64,000 nt of DNA from Taklimakanibacter sp050251035 (GTDB taxonomy: Bacteria; Pseudomonadota; Alphaproteobacteria; Rhizobiales; Aestuariivirgaceae). Position numbers and translations under genes: made by a program. Location: contig JBFWNN010000011.1 in assembly GCA_050251035.1 (NCBI GenBank), positions 39,994 to 103,993 on the forward strand. The letters are read 5' to 3'. Below, piece after piece: positions 48,919 through 59,623 of the stretch. The stretch's first letter is position 1. Every line of letters starts with the position of its first letter. The notes under the pieces are model-generated. The model was not told the origin of the DNA and did no database searches. It worked only from the letters and a program-made list of their open reading frames with translations.

Positions 48919-50218
48919 CCGCCCAGGCTCCCGGATCCGCCGAGCTGCCGATGAGGGCCAGGCCATAGGCGATCGATTCGAACTGGTCGCCGGTGGTCAG
49001 CTTCGCCGCGCCGAAGCGATCACCGAAGACCCGCCAGATCGCCGGGATGAAGGACGACCCGCCGGTCAGGAACACCTTGTCGATCTCCCGCGCGCCGAGC
49101 TTCGCTGCCGCGAGGGCCTGGTCCACCGTCGCCGCGATGCGCGCGACGTCATCGGCGATCCAGTCCTCGAACTGCGTGCGGGTGATCGTCTCATTGATCG
49201 CAAGCCGGCCCGCCGCGAACCGGAACTCGGCGCTCTCGGCCGAGGACAGTGCCATCTTGGCGGCGGCAACGGCGCGATAGAGCGCGAAGCCCAGGTCGTT
49301 CTCGATGATGGCGATGAGCCGGCCTAAGGGCTCGGGATCGAGGGCGGCGCGCTGCAGCTCGACGAGCTCCTTCAGATCGCCATTCGTCTTCATCATCGTC
49401 AGCTGGTTCCAGCGCGCGAAATTCGCGTAGTAGCCGTTGGGCATGGTGAGCGTCTTGTCGAGGGAGCGGTAGCTCGCGCCCTTGCCGAGACGCGGCGAGA
49501 CGACGTTGTCGATGATGCGGTAGTCGAACGCGTCGCCGGCGATGCCGATGCCGCTGTGTCCCAAGGGGCGTGCCGTGATGCGCCCGTCGCGGCGCTCGAA
49601 GCGCATGACCGAGAAGTCGCTGGTGCCGCCGCCGAAATCGGCGACCAGGACCGTCGCCTCCTCGCGCAATCGGCGGGCATAGAAGAAGGCGGCGCCCACG
49701 GGCTCGTAGACATAATGGCCACGATCGACGCCGAGCCTGGCGAAGGCCTGCCGGTAGCGCCGCATCGCCAGGGCGTCGTCGGGCGCACTGCCGGCGAAAC
49801 GCACCGGCCGGCCGATCACGATCCTGGGTGCTGCGAAGGAAAAGGCCTGGTCGGCATGGCGCAAGAGGCTGCGCAGGAAAGCCGAGAGAAGATCCTCGAA
49901 GCGGAAGTTCTGGCGGAATATCCGCGTCTTCACGAAGGACGAGCTGGCGGCGAAAGTCTTGAAGGACTGGATGAAGCGGTGCGCGGCGGTGCCTTCGACG
50001 AATTGCTCGACGGCCCAGGGACCGCCCTCCATGCGCAGCTGCGCGCTTTCCCCCTGATGCTCCTCCCAGAAGCACAGGGCTGACTGATAGGTGCGGTGCA
50101 CGACGCCGTTCTGGGTGAACTGGACCGCCTCGGCCCCGCCATCAGGCCCGGCAAAGGCGATCACGGTATTGGTCGTGCCAAAATCGATGCCGACCGAGAT
50201 GTCCTGCTCGCCGCTCAT
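48905..50218 (-). CDS. Hsp70-family ATPase-domain protein (YegD-like)
   Basis: The product has 437 residues. Hsp70 nucleotide-binding motifs are clear: VGIDFGTTNTVIAF, YEPVGAAFFYAR, VLVADFGGGTSDFSVMRF and KVFLTGGSSFIPAIWR. The substrate-binding domain and lid of DnaK are absent, as in YegD-type proteins, whose clients are unknown. The ATG at 50218 (MSGEQDIS) is chosen over one 37 codons upstream, which would start inside the region in front of the divergent gene at 50397. Confidence 0.88.
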   Translation of the reverse strand: MSGEQDISVGIDFGTTNTVIAFAGPDGGAEAVQFTQNGVVHRTYQSALCFWEEHQGESAQLRMEGGPWAVEQFVEGTAAHRFIQSFKTFAASSSFVKTRIFRQNFRFEDLLSAFLRSLLRHADQAFSFAAPRIVIGRPVRFAGSAPDDALAMRRYRQAFARLGVDRGHYVYEPVGAAFFYARRLREEATVLVADFGGGTSDFSVMRFERRDGRITARPLGHSGIGIAGDAFDYRIIDNVVSPRLGKGASYRSLDKTLTMPNGYYANFARWNQLTMMKTNGDLKELVELQRAALDPEPLGRLIAIIENDLGFALYRAVAAAKMALSSAESAEFRFAAGRLAINETITRTQFEDWIADDVARIAATVDQALAAAKLGAREIDKVFLTGGSSFIPAIWRVFGDRFGAAKLTTGDQFESIAYGLALIGSSADPGAWAVSGS

Positions 50219-50396
50219 GGAAGGTCCGTTTTCGAAGACGGCAAACCGACGGCGAACTTCATTCGCCGCCGCGCCGGACTGTGGATGATCCTGGAAATCG
50301 AGCGCGTAGATAGCATGCGTGGAGCCCAATGCAATGGCGGGAGATGCGCTGCCCGGCGAAAAGCGCTAAATTACCTTCCGACAACGGAGAGCGAAC

Positions 50397-51131
50397 ATGG
50401 CCCTCTTGCGATCGAAGCCCCTCCCGCGCCAGAGCCTTGCCGCCCTCATGGTCTCGGCCGGCCTCGCTTCGACCTCGCTCGCCAATCCGCAGATGCTGCC
50501 CGAAAGCGGACCGTGGACGTCCGGCGACTATGTGGAGGCGGTCTTCGCCGTCCAGAACGGCGTGATCACGCTGCCGCGCCAGGGCAATCCGAAGACCAGG
50601 GCGTTCTTCGACCGGCTGGTCGACCGCGGCAATGTCGACCGGCTGATGGCGGCGCCGCTGCGTCCCGAGGAGAAGCGCCGCGACATCCTCATCATGCTCT
50701 CGACCACCGGGGAATTCCGCGGCCGCTATGGCTATGCGGTCGCCCTCGGCGATGACGTGCAGAACGAGCTCGTCACGCTGCAGGTCTTCAGGCTCTATCT
50801 CGTCGACCGGCTGGTGAGCCTCGACATCAAGGATGAAGATACCGGCTGCATGGTCGAGACGGCCGGCGACCCGCGCTGCGCCAGCACCCTGGCGACGATC
50901 GTCGCGGGCACGCTCGACACGCTGGCCGAGCCGCAGAGCTTCACGAAGGACCAGCTCGTCGCCTTGAGCACGGCGCTCGGCCGGCACTATCCGGCGATCC
51001 GGGCGAAGCTCGGCGCCGAGGAGCATCTCCTTGCGACGCGGCGGCTCGAGGGGCTGGCAGCCGGCGAAAGCGACCCCGCCGTCAAATCCGCCCTGGCCAC
51101 AGCCTTGGCGGCGGTGCGAGGCCACGATTGA
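50397..51131 (+). CDS. Exported hypothetical protein
   Basis: The product has 244 residues, with a signal peptide (about 1-29, LAALMVSAGLASTSLA). The mature part is helical with two Cys (CMVETAGDPRC) that may form a disulphide. No family recognised. A ribosome site (GGAGAG) precedes the ATG at 50397. The stop codon lies within the -35 box of the rpsT promoter. Confidence 0.7.
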   Translation: MALLRSKPLPRQSLAALMVSAGLASTSLANPQMLPESGPWTSGDYVEAVFAVQNGVITLPRQGNPKTRAFFDRLVDRGNVDRLMAAPLRPEEKRRDILIMLSTTGEFRGRYGYAVALGDDVQNELVTLQVFRLYLVDRLVSLDIKDEDTGCMVETAGDPRCASTLATIVAGTLDTLAEPQSFTKDQLVALSTALGRHYPAIRAKLGAEEHLLATRRLEGLAAGESDPAVKSALATALAAVRGHD

Positions 51132-51156
51132 CGCGGCGGTCCGGGGCGACTATAAG
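51128..51156 (+). promoter_or_regulatory. Sigma-70-type promoter of rpsT
   Basis: TTGACG (51128-51133) and TATAAG (51151-51156) are separated by 17 bases, giving a start near 51163 and a leader of about 100 bases before the rpsT ATG at 51262. The long leader leaves room for S20 autoregulation, although no specific structure is claimed. Confidence 0.65.
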
Positions 51157-51261
51157 CCCGGCAACCGATAAGGGGAAAGCAGCCGCATGCTCAGCACCGA
51201 GCGGGCGGCATTTTTGCATTGAACCAATATCGACCGGTTTCAACTTTCAGGATGTGACTTC

Positions 51262-51525
51262 ATGGCGAACACCAGTTCGGCGAAAAAGGCGACACGCGTT
51301 GCGGCCCGCCGCGCCGTTATCAACAAGAACCGTATCAGCCGCGTGCGCTCGTCGGTGCGCAAGGTTGAGGAAGCGCTCGCTTCCGGCAACAAGGCCGCGG
51401 CGGAAGCCGCTCTCAAGGCCGCCCAGCCCGAGCTCATGCGCGGAGCGCAAAAAGGCGTCGTCCACAAGAATGCCGCAGCCCGCAAGGTGTCGCGGCTCGC
51501 CAAGCGCGTGAAGGCTATCAAGTAA
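51262..51525 (+). CDS. rpsT: 30S ribosomal protein S20
   Basis: The product has 87 residues and is strongly basic and helical: ANTSSAKKATRVAARRAVIN, NRISRVRSSVRKVEEAL and KGVVHKNAAARKVSRLAKRV. S20 binds 16S rRNA early in 30S assembly. It stands immediately upstream of dnaA, the usual order in Hyphomicrobiales. A strong terminator follows, so dnaA is transcribed from its own promoter. Confidence 0.96.
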   Translation: MANTSSAKKATRVAARRAVINKNRISRVRSSVRKVEEALASGNKAAAEAALKAAQPELMRGAQKGVVHKNAAARKVSRLAKRVKAIK

Positions 51526-51562
51526 CATTCTGAAATATAGCCGGTTTTCCGGTCATCCACAG

Positions 51563-51600
51563 ACGGCGCGCCGGAAAAACTCCGGCGCGCCGTTTTTCTT
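51563..51600 (+). terminator. Rho-independent terminator of rpsT
   Basis: ACGGCGCGCCGGA (51563-51575) and TCCGGCGCGCCGT (51581-51593) form a 13-bp perfect stem with loop AAAAC, followed by TTTTCTT. Confidence 0.85.
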
Positions 51601-52128
51601 CTTCAGCCCGCTGACAGTTTGGCGCAGGAATTTGGATTATTTTTCATCGCGTTAGCGGAGTGCGATAAGGCGATCGGGCAAAGGCCGGAAGAATCGCACG
51701 GAGCAAAAGCGGCGAATCGAAAAATTGTGGCGGCTGTGGCTTTTACGCACCCCTGTTTGTCCGTTGATTGAATCTCGCATGCGAGTCAACCACTTGCCGT
51801 TTGCGGCAGTGACGCGCGCGGCAATCGCCGCCCAGCCGAATCAAAATTCCGTATACGGACAAGCGTTTGAGCTCAGTTGTAACGGGACCGGGCTTGTGAG
51901 TATGGTCTTTGGGCGCTGCCGAGGGGCCGCGGCACTGTGAGATGGGTCAGTCAGTTAGAGGTCACAATCGGGGCAATATACGTGACCGGGTTTTCTAAAT
52001 TTAGTTCGCCTTAGGTTCAACCGAACCGGAAAGGAGTGTGCTTGCGGACAGTCTGGTCCGCAAGAGGGAGTATGCGTGCCGAAAGCGCGGCTAATCGCTT
52101 GAGTACAAGAAACTAAAGGGGTTTAGGT
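51601..52128 (+). promoter_or_regulatory. dnaA upstream control region with GANTC cluster
   Basis: This 528-base stretch has no convincing gene. It contains five GANTC sites within about 150 bases (51691, 51714, 51770, 51783, 51838), the target of the cell-cycle methylase CcrM. It also holds two perfect 12-bp palindromes, CTCGCATGCGAG (51774-51785) and TCCGTATACGGA (51848-51859). One DnaA-box-like TCATCCACA lies just before it (51553-51561). It should hold the dnaA promoter, and the methylation state probably affects its use. No full origin-type cluster of DnaA boxes was seen. Confidence 0.6.
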
Positions 52129-52131
52129 GTG

Positions 52132-53565
52132 ATGACAGATGCGGCAGGGATCGAGCTCAAGCAGAGCTGGGACAGGATAGCCCAAAGGCTCAAGGCCGAG
52201 CTCGGCGATGATCTCTATACAAGCTGGTTTGCGCGAATGGAGCCCGAGGACTGCACCGACGGCCGTCTCGCGGTCTCCGTCCCCACCCGTTTCCTCCGGA
52301 ACTGGATCGAAACACATTACGCACAGAAACTTTTGAAGGCGAGCGAAGCGGAGCTCGGCCATCTCGACAATGTTCATGTCAAAGTCCGCACCAGAGGCGT
52401 GCCGCAGCGTCCGCAAGATATCGTCGAACGGCGCAGCCTGCGCGAAGAACACTCCGAGCCCGCAAGCCGCACGATCGTGCCGCCGGCGTCGGCGCTCAAC
52501 CAGCCGGCCGCCGAGCGCGGCTCGCCGCTCGATCCGGGCCAGACTTTCCAGAGCTTCATCACCGGCGGCTCGAACCGTCTCGCCCATGCGGCGGCCCAGC
52601 GCATCTCGGAATCGCAGCCGGGCCTGCCGGTGAGCTTCAACCCGCTGTTCATCCATTCGGCCGCGGGCTTGGGCAAGACGCACCTCCTCAACGCCATCGC
52701 CTGGCGGGTGCGCGAGCGCCATCCTGAACGCAAGGTGCTGTTCATCACCGCCGAGCGCTTCATGTATCACTTCATCGGCGCACTCCGGTCGCGCGACACG
52801 ATCGGCTTCAAGGATTTCTTCCAATCGATCGACGTCCTGCTCATCGACGACTTCCAGTTCCTGCAGGGCAAGTCGATGACGCAGGAATTCTACCACACCT
52901 TCAATTCGCTGGTGGACGCCAAGCGCCAGATCGTGATCGCCGCCGACGCCCCGCCGGCGCAGCTCGATGCCATCGACCAGCGCATGCGCTCGCGCCTGAT
53001 GGGCGGCCTCGTGGTCGACATCGAGTTGCCCGAGCTCGACCTCAGGCGTGAGATTCTCGCCCGGCGCCTCGCCGAAGTGGCGGCGCGCGACCCCATGATC
53101 CGCGTCGATCCCGACGTCGTCGAATTCATCGCCAACAAGGTGCAGGGCGGCGGCCGCGAGCTCGAAGGCGCCTTGAACCGGGTCATCGCGCATCAGCAGT
53201 TCTCGCATGCGCCGCTCTCGGTCGATCTCGCCGCCATGGTCTTACGCGACATGTCGGCCAATCCCGACCAGTGCCGTGTACGCATCGACGATATCCTGAA
53301 GATCATCGGCCGCCACTACAATGTGGCGCGCGCCGACCTCCTGTCGCCGCGCCGCGCCCGGTCGGTCGTGGTGCCGCGCCAGGTCGGCATGTATCTGGCC
53401 AAGAAGCTCACCCCGCGCTCGCTTCCCGAGATCGGGCGCCGGTTCGGCGGCCGCGATCACAGCACGGTTCTGCATGCGGTACGCAAGATCGAGGAACTGA
53501 TGAAGAGCGACGACCGGCTGGCCCGCGAAGTCGCCCTCTTGATCCGGCTCATCGAACAGCAATAG
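52132..53565 (+). CDS. dnaA: Chromosomal replication initiator DnaA
   Basis: The product has 477 residues. Domain I (SWDRIAQRLKAELGDDLYTSWFA) is followed by a variable linker, the AAA+ domain III (HSAAGLGKTHLL Walker A, LLIDDFQFL Walker B, and the Arg-finger region DQRMRSRLMGGLVVDIE) and domain IV with DHSTVLHAVRKIE, the DnaA-box-binding motif. The ATG at 52132 is preceded directly by a GTG, so either may start the protein. AAAGGGG lies 16 bases upstream, rather far away, so expression may be tuned at translation. It is followed by dnaN, recF and gyrB. Confidence 0.97.
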   Translation: MTDAAGIELKQSWDRIAQRLKAELGDDLYTSWFARMEPEDCTDGRLAVSVPTRFLRNWIETHYAQKLLKASEAELGHLDNVHVKVRTRGVPQRPQDIVERRSLREEHSEPASRTIVPPASALNQPAAERGSPLDPGQTFQSFITGGSNRLAHAAAQRISESQPGLPVSFNPLFIHSAAGLGKTHLLNAIAWRVRERHPERKVLFITAERFMYHFIGALRSRDTIGFKDFFQSIDVLLIDDFQFLQGKSMTQEFYHTFNSLVDAKRQIVIAADAPPAQLDAIDQRMRSRLMGGLVVDIELPELDLRREILARRLAEVAARDPMIRVDPDVVEFIANKVQGGGRELEGALNRVIAHQQFSHAPLSVDLAAMVLRDMSANPDQCRVRIDDILKIIGRHYNVARADLLSPRRARSVVVPRQVGMYLAKKLTPRSLPEIGRRFGGRDHSTVLHAVRKIEELMKSDDRLAREVALLIRLIEQQ

Positions 53566-53626
53566 ACAAGTCCGGCGGGCCGGGCTTATTGTCTCCGGCC
53601 CAGGCTAGACAGGATTGCGACATAAA

Positions 53627-54739
53627 ATGCGGGTGACTATCGAAAGATCGGCCTTCCTCAAGGCCCTCAACCATGTGCAGAGCGTGGTCGAACGGCGCAA
53701 CACCATCCCGATCCTGTCCAACGTCCTGGTGCACGCGAAAGGCGACAGCATCAAGCTCACCGCCACCGACCTCGATATCGAGATCATCGAGACTGTCCCG
53801 GCCGAAGTGGCCCAGGACGGCGCGGTGACGGTCGCCGCCCATATGCTCTACGACATCGTGCGCAAGCTCCCGGACGGGGCCCAGCTCGAGCTCGACCAGG
53901 GGCCCGATCCCGGCCGCGTCGGCATCAAGGCCGGCCGTTCGCGCTTCGCCCTCCAGGCGCTGCCGCCCGAGGACTTCCCCGATCTCAATGCCGGCGAGCT
54001 CACCAACCGCTTCACCCTGTCGGCCGCCGATCTCAAGGGACTGGTCGAGAAGACGCGCTTCGCCATCTCGACCGAGGAGACCCGCTATTATCTGAACGGC
54101 ATCTATCTGCATGAGGTTCAGGCCAACAAGATGCTGCGCGCCGTCGCCACCGACGGCCATCGCCTGGCGCGCGCGCAGGTGGCTCTGCCCTCCGGCGCCA
54201 AGGGCATGCCCGGCATCATCGTGCCGCGCAAGACGGTGCTCGAGCTGGTCAAGCTCATCGAGAGCGACGAGGGCGAGATCGAGGTGGCGCTCTCCGCGTC
54301 GAAAATCCGCTTTTCCTTCAACGGCCTCACCCTCACCTCCAAGTTGATCGACGGCACCTTCCCGGACTATGAGCGGGTCATCCCGCGCAACAACGACAAG
54401 ACGCTCGACGTCGACACCAAGCTGTTCTCGAGCGCCGTCGACCGGGTGTCGACGATCTCCTTCGAGAAGGGCCGGGCGGTGAAGCTCAATGTCGGCGACG
54501 GGCGCGTGGTGCTCACCGTCAACAATCCCGATTCAGGCTCGGCGGAAGAAGAGATCGCCGCGACCTATGCGGCGGAGCCCATCGATATCGGCTTCAATTC
54601 GCGCTATCTGCTCGACATCGCCTCCCAGATCAAGAGCGACACGGCCAGGTTCCAGCTCGCCGATGCGGGCTCGCCAACCATCGTGCTCGACCCCTCCGAC
54701 GATCAGGCGCTCTATGTGCTGATGCCCATGCGGGTGTGA
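53627..54739 (+). CDS. dnaN: DNA polymerase III beta subunit (sliding clamp)
   Basis: The product has 370 residues. It begins MRVTIERSAFLKALNHVQSV and has the three repeated clamp domains, with NTIPILSNVLV, LKGLVEKTRFAIS, ETRYYLNGIYLH and the C-terminal YVLMPMRV, which forms part of the hydrophobic ligand pocket. The ring tethers Pol III to DNA and recruits repair factors. The ATG at 53627 is chosen over a TTG four codons earlier. It is 62 bases from dnaA. Confidence 0.97.
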   Translation: MRVTIERSAFLKALNHVQSVVERRNTIPILSNVLVHAKGDSIKLTATDLDIEIIETVPAEVAQDGAVTVAAHMLYDIVRKLPDGAQLELDQGPDPGRVGIKAGRSRFALQALPPEDFPDLNAGELTNRFTLSAADLKGLVEKTRFAISTEETRYYLNGIYLHEVQANKMLRAVATDGHRLARAQVALPSGAKGMPGIIVPRKTVLELVKLIESDEGEIEVALSASKIRFSFNGLTLTSKLIDGTFPDYERVIPRNNDKTLDVDTKLFSSAVDRVSTISFEKGRAVKLNVGDGRVVLTVNNPDSGSAEEEIAATYAAEPIDIGFNSRYLLDIASQIKSDTARFQLADAGSPTIVLDPSDDQALYVLMPMRV

Positions 54740-54786
54740 GGCATTACCCCCTCGCGGCGGGCCCCGAGCGGGGCTAAGGAGGCGCC

Positions 54787-55928
54787 ATGCCTTCCGCCTT
54801 CATCCTGACCCGGCTGACCCTCAGCGACTTCCGCAATTATGCGGAGCTCAGGCTCGATCCAGGTCCGGGCCTCGTGGCCCTCACCGGCCCCAATGGCGCC
54901 GGCAAGACCAATCTCATCGAGGCCATCTCGCTCTTCGGCGCCGGACGGGGCCTGCGCGGCGCGCTGTTCGAGGATCTCACCCGCCAGGGCGCCCGGCGCG
55001 GCTGGGCCATCGCCGCCCATGTCGCATCGCCGGACGGCGAGACCCGGCTTGGCAGCCAATGGACGCCCGAGGCCGAGGCCGAGACCCAGAGTCAGACCCG
55101 GCATGTGGTTGTCGATGGGGTTGCGCAGAAGAGCCCCGGCATCCTCGCCCATCATTTGCGGGTCATCTGGCTCACCCCGGCGATGGACCGGCTGTTCGCC
55201 GGGCCTGCTTCCGACCGGCGCCGCTTCCTCGACCGGCTCGTCGCCGCCAATGACCCCGAGCATGCTTCGCGCGTGCTTGTCTTCGAGAAGCTCATGCGCG
55301 AGCGCAATCTCCTGCTCGAGGAACCGCGTCCGGACGGCGCCTGGCTTTCCGGCCTCGAAGCCCAGATGGCGGAGGCCGCGGCGGCCATTGCGGCAGCCCG
55401 TCTCCACGCCGTCCAGGCCTTGCAAAACCACATAAAATTCCTACTTAAGGGAAGCGCATTTCCCGCCAGCATTCTGGGGCTACAGGGCGATCTCGAGGAC
55501 CGCCTCAAGACCATGCCGGCCGTGCAGGCGGAGGACGAATATCGTAGACTTCTCGCCGAATCGCGCGGCCCGGACAAAGCGGCGGGACGTACGCTCAACG
55601 GCCCGCACAGGAGCGATCTGCTGGTGATCCACGAACCCAAGTCCATGGCCGCGGCCTTGTGCTCGACCGGCGAGCAGAAGGCGCTCCTCATCGGGCTCAT
55701 CCTGGCGCAGGCGGCCTGCGTGGCCGAGGAATCGGGCGCCGCCCCGGTCCTTCTTCTTGACGAAGTTGCCGCCCATCTTGACGGCAAGAGACGATCCGGA
55801 TTGTTCGAGACGCTGACGGCGCTCGGCGCCCAGAGCTTCATGACGGGCACCGATCCCGAGCTCTTCAGCGGGCTTGGCAAGAGGGCTGATTTCCTCCATG
55901 TGGAGGGTGGAATTGTGACGAGGCAATA

Positions 55929-55929
<1 letters not shown>
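54787..55929 (+). CDS. recF: DNA replication and repair protein RecF
   Basis: The product has 380 residues. This SMC-like ATPase loads RecA at single-strand gaps with RecO and RecR. Visible motifs are FRNYAELRLDPGPGLVALTGPNGAGKTNLIEA (Walker A), FLDRLVA, LNGPHRSDL, STGEQKALLIGLILAQA (signature) and VLLLDEVAAHLD (Walker B). AAGGAGG lies five bases before the ATG. Its TAA shares its last base with the gyrB ATG, so the two are translationally coupled. Confidence 0.96.
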
Positions 55930-58355
<2,426 letters not shown>

Positions 58356-58508
58356 GGTATTCTCTGCCCTAAGGGCAGGTTTGGGTGTATGATCCTGTCA
58401 TCGGTGCCGTCTTCAGGTGAATTCCTCGCCTTTGTCCGCCGAGACCCTGACTGATCGGCGGACCGGTACCCACGCCGCGACCGCGCCGGGTCAGGGTCAG
58501 GATGATCC

Positions 58509-59315
58509 ATGAGTCTGCCGATCTTGGACCTGCGCGCCGGGAGCGTGGCGGGTTTGCTGTTGCTCACGGCCTGGAACGGCTCCGCTTGGGCGACCCAGCA
58601 TCTCAACTGCCAGGCCTATGCCGCGCTCGCGGTGGCGCAGCAGGAACAGAATATCCAGCTGAACTGCGGCTTCGCCGGCGGACGCTGGTCGGGCGATTTC
58701 AACGGTCATTTCAAATGGTGCCAGGCCGCGACCATGGCCAAGCTCACGGCCGAGGACAAAGCGCGCAAGACGGCCCTCGCCCAATGCGCCAAGAAGCCGC
58801 AAGAGGATCAGCAGGCCTGCCAGGCCTATGCAGCCGAAGCCGTCAAGCAGCAGAAGGCCAACCAAGCCAAGGGCTGCGGCCTGAAAGGCGGCGCGTGGTC
58901 GGAGGATTACGCCGCCCATTTCGGCTGGTGCCTCAAGACAAGTCCGGGCAAGCGGGTGGCCGAATATGACGCCCGCAACCAGCAGCTGGCCGGCTGCTTC
59001 ACCGCCAAGAAGACCGCCGAGGACCAAGCGATGAAGGACTCCTGCGCCCGATATGCGGCCACCGCCGCCAGCCAGCAGGCTGAGAACCTCCGCCGCAAAT
59101 GCAACTTCACCGGCGGGGCGTGGAACAAGGACTGGAGCGTGCATTTCAAATGGTGCATGGGCGGGCAGCTCAAGAAGACCGGACAGCAGTCCGAAACACG
59201 GCTTGCCGCGCTCAAGACGAAATGCATGAAGCGCGTTTGCACGAAGACCGAAACCGTGCTCGCCTATCCGCCCTTCTACGAGGTGACGACCAAGTGTCGA
59301 GACGTGCCGAAATAG
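58509..59315 (+). CDS. Exported protein with three Cys/Trp repeats
   Basis: The product has 268 residues, with a signal peptide ending GSAWA. The mature part has three repeats of about 50-60 residues of the form C-x-x-Y-A-x-x-A-x-x-Q ... C-G/N-x-x-G-x-W/RW ... H-F-x-W-C, at approximately 32-76, 98-143 and 166-217. Each ends in HFKWC or HFGWC. Each repeat could be held by its own disulphide. A short basic tail with four more Cys follows. Such repeats occur in uncharacterised periplasmic proteins of Hyphomicrobiales and no function is established. Confidence 0.75.
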   Translation: MSLPILDLRAGSVAGLLLLTAWNGSAWATQHLNCQAYAALAVAQQEQNIQLNCGFAGGRWSGDFNGHFKWCQAATMAKLTAEDKARKTALAQCAKKPQEDQQACQAYAAEAVKQQKANQAKGCGLKGGAWSEDYAAHFGWCLKTSPGKRVAEYDARNQQLAGCFTAKKTAEDQAMKDSCARYAATAASQQAENLRRKCNFTGGAWNKDWSVHFKWCMGGQLKKTGQQSETRLAALKTKCMKRVCTKTETVLAYPPFYEVTTKCRDVPK

Positions 59316-59347
59316 CGCGATCCAGCCGCCCCGAATTCTGGGTCCTT

Positions 59348-59370
59348 GGGCAAGCCGGCAAGGCTTGCCC
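59348..59370 (+). terminator. Hairpin in the 59316-59623 gap
   Basis: GGGCAAGCC (59348-59356) and GGCTTGCCC (59362-59370) form a perfect 9-bp stem around GGCAA but no U-run follows, so it may be a weak terminator or an mRNA-stabilising structure. The rest of the 308-base gap holds no gene. Near its end TTGGG-AAC-CCCAA (59607-59619) can fold just before the rpsA ATG. Confidence 0.35.
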
Positions 59371-59623
59371 CCAGGCCCTCATTTCGCTATAGACCCGCCG
59401 TCCAGGCCGCCCGCCTTTGACGGGCGCGTTCACGGGTGCTTCAGGTCAAGCCTCAGGCGCCCTTACTGTTTCCGGATCAGACTTGCGCTTGAGCCTGGGT
59501 GGCCTTGTTGAGCCGGAAATGACGTGGTTTGCCCGTCTGGCACCTATTTGGTGACGGCGCCTTGCGGGAGGTCCTGCGGATATTACCGTGGGCCAGCCTC
59601 GATATCTTGGGAACCCCAATCAC

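Noticed and set aside
51725..51940. A 71-codon frame in the dnaA upstream region
   Set aside because: No ribosome site, no family features, and it spans palindromes and GANTC sites better explained as regulatory DNA.
51601..52128. Chromosomal replication origin next to dnaA
   Set aside because: Only one near-match to a DnaA box (51553-51561) was found and no cluster or clear AT-rich unwinding element. In many Hyphomicrobiales the origin is not at dnaA.
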